A DNA stretch of 61,482 nt from Firm-04 sp045600205 (GCA_045600205.1 JAZRXM010000007.1:1-61482), one strand, 5' to 3'; shown: positions 34,132-42,628, counted from the stretch's first letter. A program made the numbers and translations. Notes: generated by a model from the letters alone, not told the origin.

Positions 34132-35565
34132 ATGAAATTCTGGTTTATTACGGGTTCACAGTTTTTGTATGGGGAAGAAACACTTCGTCAGGTAGAAGCA
34201 GATTCCAAGGTGATTGCAGCGGGGCTGAAGCTGCCGTTTCCCGTGGAATATAAGCTGACTGCCAAAACCGCTTCTGAGATTGAGAAAGTCATGAAAGAAG
34301 CGAATTATGACGAGGAGTGTGCAGGCATTATCACATTCTGTCATACTTTTTCGCCTTCCAAAATGTGGATCAACGGTCTGGCATTGCTTCAGAAACCTTG
34401 GCTGCATTTCCATACGCAATTCAATGAAACAATTCCGAATGAATCCATTGATATGGATTATATGAATCTGCACCAGTCAGCGCATGGTGATCGTGAGCAT
34501 GGCTTTATCGGTGCGCGTTTGCGGATGCCGCGTGCGGTTGTGGCTGGTTATTGGAAAGATCCGGCCGTCCAGGAAAAAATCGCACAGTGGCAGCGTGCTG
34601 CAGTCGGTTCGATTTTCAGCCACAACCTGAAAATTGTGCGCTTCGGCGACAATATGCGTGAGGTTGCGGTCACAGAGGGTGACAAGATCGAGGCACAGCT
34701 TCGCATGGGTTGGCAGGTTAACACATGGGCAGTTGGTGATCTGGTTGCGGAAATGAATCAGGTGACGGATGCCGAAATTGATGCATTGGTAACGGAATAT
34801 CAGCGTTTGTACGATTTTAATACCGATGATATGGATGCCGTTCGATATCAGGCAAGAGAAGAAATAGCGATTGAAAAGATCCTTGTGCGTGAGGGTGCAA
34901 AGGCTTACTCGAATACATTTGAGGATCTGCATGGTATGCGTCAGCTTCCCGGTCTGGCAACACAGCATCTGATGTCCAAGGGTTATGGTTTTGGCGCGGA
35001 GGGTGACTGGAAAACAGCCGGAATGACTGCGATCATCAAGGCAATGTATCCTGATGGAACTGCTTCATTCATGGAAGACTACACCTATGATTATAAACAT
35101 GAGTTGATTCTCGGTTCGCATATGTTGGAAGTCTGTCCGAGCATTGCTGCTGATAAACCGCGTATTGAGGTACATCCGTTAGGCATCGGCGGAAAAGAGG
35201 CTCCTGCTCGTCTGGTATTTGAGGGTAAGGCTGGCGATGCAAAGGCAATTTCCCTGATTGATGCAGGCGGACGTTTGCGTCTGATCGTACAGGACGTCAA
35301 ATGTGAAAAGCCGTTCCAGGATATGCCCAATCTTCCTGTTGCACGTACCATGTGGCGTCCTGCACCTGATTTCCTGACCGGATTGGAATGTTGGATCATT
35401 GCAGGCGGTGCGCATCATACAGTGCTTTCTTATGATATTACTGATGAAACCATCCGTGATTTTGCAAGAATCATGGGCATTGAATTGGTATGCATCCATG
35501 CTGACACGACAACAGTTGGTCTGGAACGCGATTTGAAACTTGGCGATGTGATCTATGGTCATTAA
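34132..35565 (+). CDS. araA: L-arabinose isomerase
   Basis: The 477-residue protein is slightly shorter than the usual 490-500. It converts L-arabinose to L-ribulose using a divalent metal. It shows FWFITGSQFLYGEETLRQVE at the start, GIITFCHTFSPSKMWINGL, PWLHFHTQFNETIPNESIDMDYMNLHQSAHGDREHG over two conserved blocks, GAEGDWKTAG with a metal-binding Glu, FMEDYTYDY, and the terminal metal-binding HH motif in GGAHHTVLS. AGAGGA lies near the ATG. It is the last gene of the operon before a strong terminator; no araD follows. Confidence 0.95.
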   Translation: MKFWFITGSQFLYGEETLRQVEADSKVIAAGLKLPFPVEYKLTAKTASEIEKVMKEANYDEECAGIITFCHTFSPSKMWINGLALLQKPWLHFHTQFNETIPNESIDMDYMNLHQSAHGDREHGFIGARLRMPRAVVAGYWKDPAVQEKIAQWQRAAVGSIFSHNLKIVRFGDNMREVAVTEGDKIEAQLRMGWQVNTWAVGDLVAEMNQVTDAEIDALVTEYQRLYDFNTDDMDAVRYQAREEIAIEKILVREGAKAYSNTFEDLHGMRQLPGLATQHLMSKGYGFGAEGDWKTAGMTAIIKAMYPDGTASFMEDYTYDYKHELILGSHMLEVCPSIAADKPRIEVHPLGIGGKEAPARLVFEGKAGDAKAISLIDAGGRLRLIVQDVKCEKPFQDMPNLPVARTMWRPAPDFLTGLECWIIAGGAHHTVLSYDITDETIRDFARIMGIELVCIHADTTTVGLERDLKLGDVIYGH

Positions 35566-35622
35566 GAGCAGGAAAAGGGACTTCTGACCTCCTTTATTGG
35601 CTGCGCAAGCAGTCATATATGT

Positions 35623-35663
35623 AAAAACACGCGGGTTAAAGCTGCTAAGCCCCGCGTGTTTTT
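35623..35663 (+). terminator. Terminator of the arabinose operon
   Basis: AAAAACACGCGGG (35623-35635) pairs with the CCCGCGTGTTTTT arm, across a 14-base loop. Confidence 0.88.
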
Positions 35664-35666
35664 GTA

Positions 35667-35695
35667 TTGCATTTGACTGCCGTATGTGATATAAT
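35667..35695 (+). promoter_or_regulatory. Sigma-A promoter of the acylphosphatase gene
   Basis: TTGCAT (35667-35672), 17 bp, TATAAT (35690-35695). Confidence 0.8.
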
Positions 35696-35728
35696 GAAGT
35701 GGAAAAGAATCTGCAAAAGGAGAACATA

Positions 35729-35998
35729 ATGGAAAAAATACGCAGACATTTTATTTTTCACGGTGATGTGCAGGGTGTTGGATTTCGGTATCGCGCTTGC
35801 CATGCAGCCGAATATTACGGCATCAGCGGGTACGTGCGGAATTTATCAGATGGCACAGTGGAAATGGAGGCAGAGGGTACTGAGTGTGATATTGACAATA
35901 TGATTTTGTCCATTGAAAAGGGGCATTTCATTTGCATAGAGAATATGGAAGTGAAAACGATACCCATTTGTGGGGAGCATTGTTTTCATGTCCGCTGA
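35729..35998 (+). CDS. acyP: Acylphosphatase
   Basis: The 89-residue protein is the normal length for this small enzyme, which hydrolyses acyl phosphates such as acetyl phosphate and 1,3-bisphosphoglycerate. It has FHGDVQGVGFRYRACHAAEYYGISGYVRN: the arginine in VGFRYR binds phosphate, and the asparagine in GYVRNLSDGTVE activates water. ATG 35729 follows AAAAGGAGAA. It is transcribed alone from its own promoter. Confidence 0.93.
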   Translation: MEKIRRHFIFHGDVQGVGFRYRACHAAEYYGISGYVRNLSDGTVEMEAEGTECDIDNMILSIEKGHFICIENMEVKTIPICGEHCFHVR

Positions 35999-36067
35999 AT
36001 TATTGCACAAAAAATACAATCGAATCTTGTTCAATCCGCTGAAATCCGTGTTTCTTGCGTGGATGCA

Positions 36068-36096
36068 TTGACAAGATTCGCTGCTTGTGGTATGAT
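36068..36096 (+). promoter_or_regulatory. Promoter of the trpBA T-box leader
   Basis: TTGACA (36068-36073), 17 bp, TATGAT (36091-36096). Confidence 0.83.
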
Positions 36097-36102
36097 AAGA
36101 AA

Positions 36103-36370
36103 GCAAACCGTTGAAGCGGAGATAAAGCTGTATATGCCTTTCCAGAGAGTTCGGATAGCTGAGAGCCGAATAAGAATCAGTGCAGCAAATGGCCCGTGGA
36201 GGGCGCAGTCGGGGGTATCCTCGGTAAAACTGCGACGTTTGGACATACGTTAGTTGTCGGGAATATGGAAGTATTCCGAAAAGTGCGCGGAGCAATCCGC
36301 GAATCAAGGTGGCACCGCGAGTTATGACTCGTCCTTGACGTTTTTTGTCAAGGACGGGTTTTTTTATTTT
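36103..36370 (+). ncRNA. T-box riboswitch leader, tryptophan type
   Basis: This leader fills the 390-base gap before trpB. The T-box sequence AAGGTGGCACCGCGA lies at 36306-36320, followed by the terminator CGTCCTTGAC/GTCAAGGACG (36330-36339 with 36347-36356) and a T run to 36370. The stem I features AGAGAG (near 36145) and GCTGAGAG are visible. GCTG (5' side) and CAGC (36182-36186) close the region before the specifier loop AAATGG; UGG at 36190-36192 reads as a tryptophan codon. Uncharged tRNA-Trp would stabilise the antiterminator and turn on trpBA. Confidence 0.92.
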
Positions 36371-36387
36371 ATCATGGAGGAATGAAA

Positions 36388-37578
36388 ATGAGCAATCCAA
36401 ACGGAAGATTTGGCATTCACGGCGGACAGTATATTCCTGAAACGCTGATGAATGCGGTTCTGGAACTGGAAAAAGCGTACAACTTTTATAAGGACGACCC
36501 GACGTTTCAGGCGGAACTGACGGAGCTATTGGATGAGTATGCAGGCAGACCATCACGTCTATACTATGCAAAAAAGTTGACCGAAACACTCGGAGGCGCA
36601 AAAATATACCTGAAGCGTGAGGACTTGAATCATACAGGTGCGCACAAAATCAACAATGTGCTTGGACAGGCGCTTCTTGCAAAGAAAATGGGCAAAACCC
36701 GTCTGATTGCAGAAACAGGAGCAGGTCAGCACGGCGTAGCAACTGCAACGGCTGCGGCACTGATGGGAATGGAGTGCGTCATTTTCATGGGCGAGGAGGA
36801 TACCAAGCGTCAGGCGCTCAATGTGTATCGTATGCGGCTGTTGGGTGCGGAGGTTATTCCTGTTACAAGCGGCACTGCAACTTTGAAGGACGCAGTATCT
36901 GAGGCAATGCGTGAGTGGTGCAACCGCATCGCAGATACGCATTACTGTCTTGGCTCTGTTATGGGACCGCATCCGTTCCCGACAATTGTTCGTGATTTTC
37001 AGGCAGTCATCTCGCGTGAAATCAAGGCACAGATCCTCGAAAAAGAGGGCAGACTCCCTGATGCTGTAATGGCTTGTGTCGGTGGTGGTTCCAATGCCAT
37101 TGGTACATTCTACCATTTTATTGATGATCCGTCTGTTCGCCTGATCGGTTGTGAGGCGGCAGGTCGTGGAATTGACACCTTTGAAACTGCTGCGACCATC
37201 AACGTAGGCAAACTGGGTATTTTCCATGGCATGAAGTCCTATTTTTGTCAGGATGAATATGGTCAGATTGCGCCTGTTTACTCGATTTCTGCGGGCCTTG
37301 ACTATCCGGGAATCGGTCCCGAACACGCATATCTGCATGATATAGGCAGAGCAGAATATGTTGCTGTGACCGACGATGAAGCAGTCAATGCATTTGAATT
37401 TCTTTCCCGTACAGAGGGCATTATTCCTGCAATTGAGTCTGCTCATGCGGTTGCACACGCATTGAAGCTTGCGCCGGCAATGGATAAAGACAAAATAATT
37501 GTTGTGACAATTTCGGGTCGTGGCGATAAGGATTGTGCAGCAATTGCACGTTATAGAGGGGAGGATCTCCATGAGTAA
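36388..37578 (+). CDS. trpB: Tryptophan synthase beta subunit
   Basis: The 396-residue PLP enzyme condenses indole with serine. ATG 36388 is chosen because GGAGG lies seven bases before it; ATG 36382 is too close. It begins GRFGIHGGQYIPETLM, has the PLP lysine in HTGAHKINN (K87, the same number as in the Salmonella enzyme), AETGAGQHGVATATAAAL, GSVMGPHPFPTIVRDFQ and the phosphate-binding CVGGGSNAIG. All catalytic features of the TrpB1 type are intact. It is controlled by the T-box just upstream, and trpA overlaps its end by 8 bases. Confidence 0.96.
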   Translation: MSNPNGRFGIHGGQYIPETLMNAVLELEKAYNFYKDDPTFQAELTELLDEYAGRPSRLYYAKKLTETLGGAKIYLKREDLNHTGAHKINNVLGQALLAKKMGKTRLIAETGAGQHGVATATAAALMGMECVIFMGEEDTKRQALNVYRMRLLGAEVIPVTSGTATLKDAVSEAMREWCNRIADTHYCLGSVMGPHPFPTIVRDFQAVISREIKAQILEKEGRLPDAVMACVGGGSNAIGTFYHFIDDPSVRLIGCEAAGRGIDTFETAATINVGKLGIFHGMKSYFCQDEYGQIAPVYSISAGLDYPGIGPEHAYLHDIGRAEYVAVTDDEAVNAFEFLSRTEGIIPAIESAHAVAHALKLAPAMDKDKIIVVTISGRGDKDCAAIARYRGEDLHE

Positions 37579-38323
37579 GCTGACAGAGGCATTTGTGAAT
37601 CGTAAAGCATTTGTGCCGTTCCTGACCTGCGGTGATCCGAATTTGGACACCACAGCAGCAAATATCCGTGCATTGGCAGCGGCAGGTGCTGCAGTAATCG
37701 AACTGGGCATTCCGTTTTCTGACCCGACTGCGGAGGGACCACTCATTCAGGGCGCAAATATTCGTGCATTACAGGGCGGTGTTACAACCGACAGGATTTT
37801 TGATTTTGTACGTCAATTGCGTGTGGATGTCAAGACTCCTTTTGTGTTCATGACTTATGCAAATGTTGTCTTTTCGTATGGTACTGATCGATTCATCAAA
37901 ACCTGTGCGGAAATTGGTGTGGACGGCATACTGCTGTTTGATATTCCATACGAAGAAAAAGAAGAATTTGCATCGGTTTGCAAACAGTATGGTGTTGCAT
38001 TTATTTCAACAATTGCGCCGACCTCGAAGCAGCGTATTGCACCGATTGCAGCTGATGCGGAAGGATATCTGTATGTGATTACGGAAGCAGGCGGCGAAAA
38101 TCTCCCTGCAGCGGAAATGATTGCAGAAATCCGTAAAAGCACTTCTATACCCTGCGTGATTGCCAACGGTATTACGAAGCCGGAGCACGCAAAGCGTATT
38201 GCGGCGGTTGCAGACGGTATCAGTGTTGACACTGCGATTACAGAAATTGTTGTGGAATACGGTACGGAATCTCCGCTTTATGTGTCGGAATATGGCGCAA
38301 AAATGGTTACGGCACTCAAATAA
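37571..38323 (+). CDS. trpA: Tryptophan synthase alpha subunit, divergent
   Basis: The 250-residue TIM-barrel protein starts FVPFLTCGDPNLDTT and has the catalytic glutamate in IELGIPFSDP (E44, equivalent to E49 of Salmonella). The residue equivalent to catalytic Asp60 is Glu (E55, in SDPTAEGP). MTYANVVFSYG is conserved. Two active-site regions differ strongly. The loop normally S-x-G-V-T-G reads TEAGGEN. The phosphate-binding GFGIS and GSAIV segments read ANGIT and DTAIT. It overlaps trpB and no other trp genes are present. It may work with altered kinetics, or act mainly as an allosteric partner of TrpB. Confidence 0.82.
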   Translation: MSKLTEAFVNRKAFVPFLTCGDPNLDTTAANIRALAAAGAAVIELGIPFSDPTAEGPLIQGANIRALQGGVTTDRIFDFVRQLRVDVKTPFVFMTYANVVFSYGTDRFIKTCAEIGVDGILLFDIPYEEKEEFASVCKQYGVAFISTIAPTSKQRIAPIAADAEGYLYVITEAGGENLPAAEMIAEIRKSTSIPCVIANGITKPEHAKRIAAVADGISVDTAITEIVVEYGTESPLYVSEYGAKMVTALK

Positions 38324-38328
38324 AACAT

Positions 38329-38364
38329 AAGCACGCTGAGAATGTAATCCCAGCGTGCTTTTCT
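38329..38364. terminator. Intrinsic terminator after trpA
   Basis: AAGCACGCTG (38329-38338) pairs with CAGCGTGCTT (38351-38360), then TTTCTTT. It lies at the 3' ends of two convergent genes. Confidence 0.85.
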
Positions 38365-38988
38365 TTAGCAAAATCCTTGGTTTATCACTTTCCAGTTTCC
38401 ATCATAATCCTGTACCAGAATCCATGACCATCCGCTTGTGTAAATTGCCATGCTTGGATCCGAAAAAGGCGTTACTAAATTTCCGTAGAATTTAATGATT
38501 CTTGGGACATCTTCCAACTCAGGATTTTCAGCGTATTCATTGTGAAGTTCACGACATTCTCCATCTCCTGCGTAACGCAAAGCGGTGAGATAGGAAAAGC
38601 CAAATTTAGCACGCATATTATTTTGTATAGTATAAACTGCAGAAGTCTGTTCCGCTTTCGTATACAGTACCGATTCTCCGAAATCCGTGATTGGCAGTAC
38701 CAGAATGTTCACAACGACAATCATTGCCACGATAAGGAAAGCTGTCGATATGATTGCAACTCTTTTTTTTCTTTTGAGTTTTCGAGAAATCTGACGAATT
38801 GCATCGGCATTATGCTCGTTGTTTTCCGTAGCTGTATCACGCATGATTTCTGCTTGTTGTTTCCATTTTTGCGTACATTCTGCACATTCAGATAAATGTT
38901 GTCGAACGAAATCCGCGGTTTCAGGTGCAACCATATTTTCCTGATAAAGCGGGAGTAAATCGTTAACAATCGCGCATTCATTTTTCAT
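38365..38988 (-). CDS. Anti-sigma factor with zinc-finger (zf-HC2) domain
   Basis: The 207-residue protein starts at ATG 38988, which overlaps the sigma-factor gene by 11 bases. Residues 1-45 hold the anti-sigma zinc motif HLSECAEC (H-x3-C-x2-C) after NDLLPLYQENMVAPETADFV. A basic helix (RKLKRKKR), one membrane segment (about 90-112) and an extracytoplasmic domain of about 95 residues follow. It should hold the ECF sigma factor at the membrane until a surface signal arrives. The outer domain is not one I recognise. Confidence 0.85.
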   Translation of the reverse strand: MKNECAIVNDLLPLYQENMVAPETADFVRQHLSECAECTQKWKQQAEIMRDTATENNEHNADAIRQISRKLKRKKRVAIISTAFLIVAMIVVVNILVLPITDFGESVLYTKAEQTSAVYTIQNNMRAKFGFSYLTALRYAGDGECRELHNEYAENPELEDVPRIIKFYGNLVTPFSDPSMAIYTSGWSWILVQDYDGNWKVINQGFC

Positions 38989-39490
38989 GATTTTGTTCCT
39001 CCAGTTTCTGGCGCAGCATGGCGCGTGCGCGGTGATAGGTGACACAAGCCCAGTTATCTGTTTTGTGGAAGATTTGTCCGATTTGTTTGAAATTGAGTGA
39101 CGCAAACACGCGCCACATAAAGACTTCCTGATATGGCTGCGGAATTTCGTGTAAGAGTTTGCGTAACTGTGTGGCTTCGTCACGGTCAGAAATATCCTGT
39201 TCTATATTTTGGCTGTTGTCCTCAATATTGAGCAGCATACTATCCTCCACGGCGATGATGTGCTTCTGCTTTTTGAGATAGGTGCGGTAGCAGTTTTTGG
39301 CAATTTGACAAAGCCACACACGGATGTCACATTCTCCGCGGAATTTTTCGATGGCGCGCATGGCTTTAAAGAATGTGTCGCTGGTGATTTCTTCTGCGAT
39401 ATCAGGGCTTTGCGAGAGCGACAGAATATAGCGGTAGATGTCATGAAAATATTGTTTGTATACTTCCTCAAATGATATTTGCTTCGGCAT
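38978..39490 (-). CDS. ECF-type RNA polymerase sigma factor
   Basis: The 170-residue protein has sigma regions 2 and 4 only. Region 2 (about 10-80) contains YFHDIYRYILSL, DIAEEITSDTFFKAM and CDIRVWLCQIAKNCYRTYLK. Region 4 (about 110-165) contains IPQPYQEVFMWRVFASLNFKQIG and the recognition helix DNWACVTYHRARAML. AGGAGGTGATG lies just before the ATG. It is coupled to the anti-sigma gene behind it. Regulon and signal are unknown; the usual self-controlled promoter may lie in 39491-39540. Confidence 0.9.
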   Translation of the reverse strand: MPKQISFEEVYKQYFHDIYRYILSLSQSPDIAEEITSDTFFKAMRAIEKFRGECDIRVWLCQIAKNCYRTYLKKQKHIIAVEDSMLLNIEDNSQNIEQDISDRDEATQLRKLLHEIPQPYQEVFMWRVFASLNFKQIGQIFHKTDNWACVTYHRARAMLRQKLEEQNHEK

Positions 39491-39541
39491 TGCATCACCT
39501 CCTGTATATAAGACAGCGTTGGAAACAGAATCTTACAAAGA

Positions 39542-39576
39542 AAAAGCATTTGTGACAAAAAATCACAAATGCTTTT
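39542..39576 (-). terminator. Terminator after the methyltransferase gene
   Basis: AAAAGCATTTGTGA pairs with TCACAAATGCTTTT; on the minus strand a T run follows. Confidence 0.85.
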
Positions 39577-39596
39577 GTTATTGACTGATGCGAGAC

Positions 39597-40232
39597 TTAT
39601 TTTCTGCCTTCTGCACAAATCCAGGAAGTCCCTTTCTGTAAGTGAATGTGTACTTCGGAAAAGCCGGCATCTTGCAGAAGCTTGCGGAATTCATCCGGTG
39701 TGGGATTGCGCAGGTCATATTTTCGGATATTTTCGATGTCCTCAGTGGAAAGTCGCGCATCGCCGTGAATATCTGCAACGATCAGAAACTGACCGTTTTC
39801 TGCCAACACGCGATACACTTCTTTGAGATTTTCAGCGGGATCTGGCCAAAAATAGAAGCTTTCCACGGTAATGATGCGGTCAAAGAAACCGTCTGCAAAT
39901 GGAAGACTATCTACAGAAGCTTCGATGATATGCATTTTACAGGATGCGATATCCGCTGCATTCTTCTTCTTGGATTCTGCAACGGAAACAGGTGAGTAAT
40001 CCGCACCGTACAATGAGGCATCGGGGAGCAATGCGGAAAGTCTGCTGAGTGTCTCGCCGCCGCCGCAACCGATATCCAGAATACGGTCATTGGAATGCAG
40101 TTGGAAGAAACTGATGCCCCAACCGCTTACGGCATAGTGGCTTTCGTTCATCTGCGAGAGCATTTGTGCGCCAGCTTCGCCCTGTGGTTTTGCGGGATTT
40201 CCAAGTTCGGTGATTGATTTTTGCTGTTCCAT
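39597..40232 (-). CDS. Class I SAM-dependent methyltransferase
   Basis: The 211-residue protein of the Methyltransf_11 type has motif I ILDIGCGGGETLSRL (about residues 51-65), LYGADYSPVSV, SVDSLPFADGFFDRIITVESFYFWPD and LAENGQFLIVADIHGD. Small-molecule methyltransferases of this form are common in Clostridia; no substrate can be read from sequence. It lies downstream of the GGDEF gene on the same strand with a gap of only 17 bases, so it is probably co-transcribed. Confidence 0.85.
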   Translation of the reverse strand: MEQQKSITELGNPAKPQGEAGAQMLSQMNESHYAVSGWGISFFQLHSNDRILDIGCGGGETLSRLSALLPDASLYGADYSPVSVAESKKKNAADIASCKMHIIEASVDSLPFADGFFDRIITVESFYFWPDPAENLKEVYRVLAENGQFLIVADIHGDARLSTEDIENIRKYDLRNPTPDEFRKLLQDAGFSEVHIHLQKGTSWICAEGRK

Positions 40233-40249
40233 GTATGCTTCATTGTCCT

Positions 40250-42559
40250 TTATGTTGTGATTTCATCCCGAATGACGGTTTTCGGTTTTTTCTTTTTGTC
40301 CTCGTAGAGCAAATCGTCAGCAATGTTCAGGCATTCCGTAACGTCCAGATTGCTCTTACAGGTGAATTCGAAGATGCCCGTGCTGAGGGTGATGAGATAT
40401 GGTTTTGCGCACGCTCCATTGAACATATCAGTTGTGCGTTGTAAACGTTTACGGTACAGTGATTCGAAGTTGCAGTCGGGTTCAGTAAAGCAGAATGCAG
40501 CAAATTCGTCGCCACCGAATCTGGCTACAATATCACCGTTACGGAAACATCTGGTCAGGATCTCAGCTGCACCGCGAATCGCAAAATCGCCTTCATCGTG
40601 ACCGAATCGGTCATTAATGGTTTTGAGATAATTCATATCCGCAAAGGCAATAACAGTATGTTTCCCGAGGTTTAATGGGTTGCGCAACTGTTCTGATACG
40701 ATTTCAATAAAGCCGCGGCGGTTGTATAGACCAGTCATTTCATCAGAGATGCTTGTTTTCTTGAGTTGTTCGTTCTTCTGTGAGATGGCTTCCATACTTT
40801 TGAAAAGCTTTTCCTGTTCTTCGAGTTGTTTTTCCATCAACTGTTTGGTTTTCAGTGCATAGGAAATTTGCTTTCCGATGACCCAACCGAGATATGTATA
40901 GTCTTTTCTGTTCATTTCGCATAGCAGCAGACCGAATTGTTCGGTATCGTAGAACAGAGGGTTGCAGATATATGTATGTCTGCCTTTCGGGAATTGTGGA
41001 ACACGGAATAATTTGCTTGTCGGAACGCTTTGTTCCTCGTGTGGAATCAGGGTTTCCTGATCGCCGCATTGATAGCAAACCAGTCGTTCGGTACGTGGAC
41101 GATGCCATGTGGCATAACTGCGACAGACAATCGGGAACTCATGAATAAAGAGGAAACAGTTTTGTGAGCCGTGGCGATGAATATTACGGATAATCGAGAA
41201 ATAACTTTGATCCTCGTCCATAATATTGGAAAGCACATCATGTACAATCCAGTTGGTCATTAAAGAGGAATCGCGGTAGCTTTGACGTGCTTTATAGGAC
41301 TCTGCAAACAGATTGGATACGATATGGTCAGAAAGATCTAGGAAAAATTCATCTGTTTTCTTATTGTCATACGCACAGAACGCTGCTTTTCTTCGAACTT
41401 GTCGCAGCATATAGGAAAACTCATTATAAGGAAGTGTTTCAAAATCAATTTGTTTGATGGCATCCATGAGCAATTCGTTACATTTTTCGATATTGAAATC
41501 TTCGCACTGGCACTCTGTGAGCAGGTCATAGAATGCATCGGTGACGGTTTGAATTTCTCTGCTGATTGTGGTTTCACAGTTCAGCGTCGTGGAAAGAAAT
41601 GCATGTAATTCGTCACAGAAGTCGCGGATACTCATGGCTTCCAATGCGCGTAAATCAGAAAATTTCTCAGAAAATACATGTGCTTTGGAAGGACAACCGC
41701 AGGAGCTTCGGACGATCATGGAGGTGTCAATGCTGACATCGTCCTGATTTTTGGAACCTTTCATCATTTCAATGCATCTGCTGATGGCACGATACCCGAG
41801 GGTGGAAACATTGGAGCGAACCGTAGTCAGCATAGGGTGCATAGCGGATGCAGAGGGTGCATCGTCAAAGCCTGTGACTTTTATATCCTTGCCGACGGTC
41901 AAACCAAGTGCCTGAATGGCTTTATAGCCGCCAATAGCCATACGGTCATTGGCAAAGCAAAGCGCATCAATGTTGCCTGCATTTCTGCGCAGGACAGCAT
42001 CGACCTCATTGACACAGAATTCTGAAAAATTGCCCATTCCGACCAGATTTGCGTCAAACGGAATATCGTATTCTTCAAGTGTCTGTTTGTAGACTTCCAG
42101 ACGCTGCTGTGCTTCCATATTGTTCACAGGTCCGCCGATAAAACCAATATGCTTACAGTGGTGTGTCGTAATCAGGTGAGCGATTTCTTCTCGCAGACCT
42201 TCCACATTAAAGCAGATATTGGGATAGTTTTCAATTTTGCGAGCAATGCTGATGACAGGGATATTGCCGAACTGTTTGAACAGTTTTTTGACTTCAGCGT
42301 CTTTCATGCCATTACAGATGACACCTGTTTCGACAATGATACCATCAAAATTGTTTCTATCTCCGTAGGAGAACAAAGTATTATATTGGTATTCGAAACG
42401 AGTGTCAGCGTAGTTGGCGTAGTTGTCAACAATTAGTCTTGTAGGAAAAATAAATAAATTCACGTCAAAATCTTCTGCGGCGAGCCATGCACCGTCAATA
42501 ATGTCCATGGAAAATTCGTTGTCCAGATAGCTGATAAACAAAGCGATATTTTTTTTCAT
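40250..42559 (-). CDS. LacI-type sugar-sensor domain fused to GGDEF diguanylate cyclase
   Basis: The protein has 769 residues. Residues 1-295 are a periplasmic-binding-protein-like domain of the LacI/GalR sensor type without a helix-turn-helix or signal peptide: KNIALFISYLDNEFSMDIIDG, DGIIVETGV, HIGFIGGPVNNMEAQQRLEVY, DALCFANDRMAIGGYKAI, TGFDDAPSASAMHPMLTTV. Residues 300-590 are mostly helical with no family I know, ending in a coiled coil (MEKQLEEQEKLFKSMEAISQ). Residues 605-765 are GGDEF: MTGLYNRRGF, the intact GGDEF (682-686) and an inhibitory-site RNGD (673-676). It should make c-di-GMP in response to a cytosolic ligand, probably a sugar. ATG 42559 follows TAGGTGA. Confidence 0.88.
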   Translation of the reverse strand: MKKNIALFISYLDNEFSMDIIDGAWLAAEDFDVNLFIFPTRLIVDNYANYADTRFEYQYNTLFSYGDRNNFDGIIVETGVICNGMKDAEVKKLFKQFGNIPVISIARKIENYPNICFNVEGLREEIAHLITTHHCKHIGFIGGPVNNMEAQQRLEVYKQTLEEYDIPFDANLVGMGNFSEFCVNEVDAVLRRNAGNIDALCFANDRMAIGGYKAIQALGLTVGKDIKVTGFDDAPSASAMHPMLTTVRSNVSTLGYRAISRCIEMMKGSKNQDDVSIDTSMIVRSSCGCPSKAHVFSEKFSDLRALEAMSIRDFCDELHAFLSTTLNCETTISREIQTVTDAFYDLLTECQCEDFNIEKCNELLMDAIKQIDFETLPYNEFSYMLRQVRRKAAFCAYDNKKTDEFFLDLSDHIVSNLFAESYKARQSYRDSSLMTNWIVHDVLSNIMDEDQSYFSIIRNIHRHGSQNCFLFIHEFPIVCRSYATWHRPRTERLVCYQCGDQETLIPHEEQSVPTSKLFRVPQFPKGRHTYICNPLFYDTEQFGLLLCEMNRKDYTYLGWVIGKQISYALKTKQLMEKQLEEQEKLFKSMEAISQKNEQLKKTSISDEMTGLYNRRGFIEIVSEQLRNPLNLGKHTVIAFADMNYLKTINDRFGHDEGDFAIRGAAEILTRCFRNGDIVARFGGDEFAAFCFTEPDCNFESLYRKRLQRTTDMFNGACAKPYLITLSTGIFEFTCKSNLDVTECLNIADDLLYEDKKKKPKTVIRDEITT

Positions 42560-42599
42560 ATGTATCACCTACTTAGCAGAAAGACTTATATTTAAAATT

Positions 42600-42628
42600 A
42601 TTATAACATATGAATCGGAATTTTGCAA
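42600..42628 (-). promoter_or_regulatory. Promoter of the sensor-GGDEF gene
   Basis: Minus strand: TTGCAA, 17 bp, TATAAT. Confidence 0.8.

Noticed and set aside
36559..37746. 395-codon open frame opposite trpB and trpA
   Set aside because: Antisense to two well-identified genes and lacking its own ribosome site.
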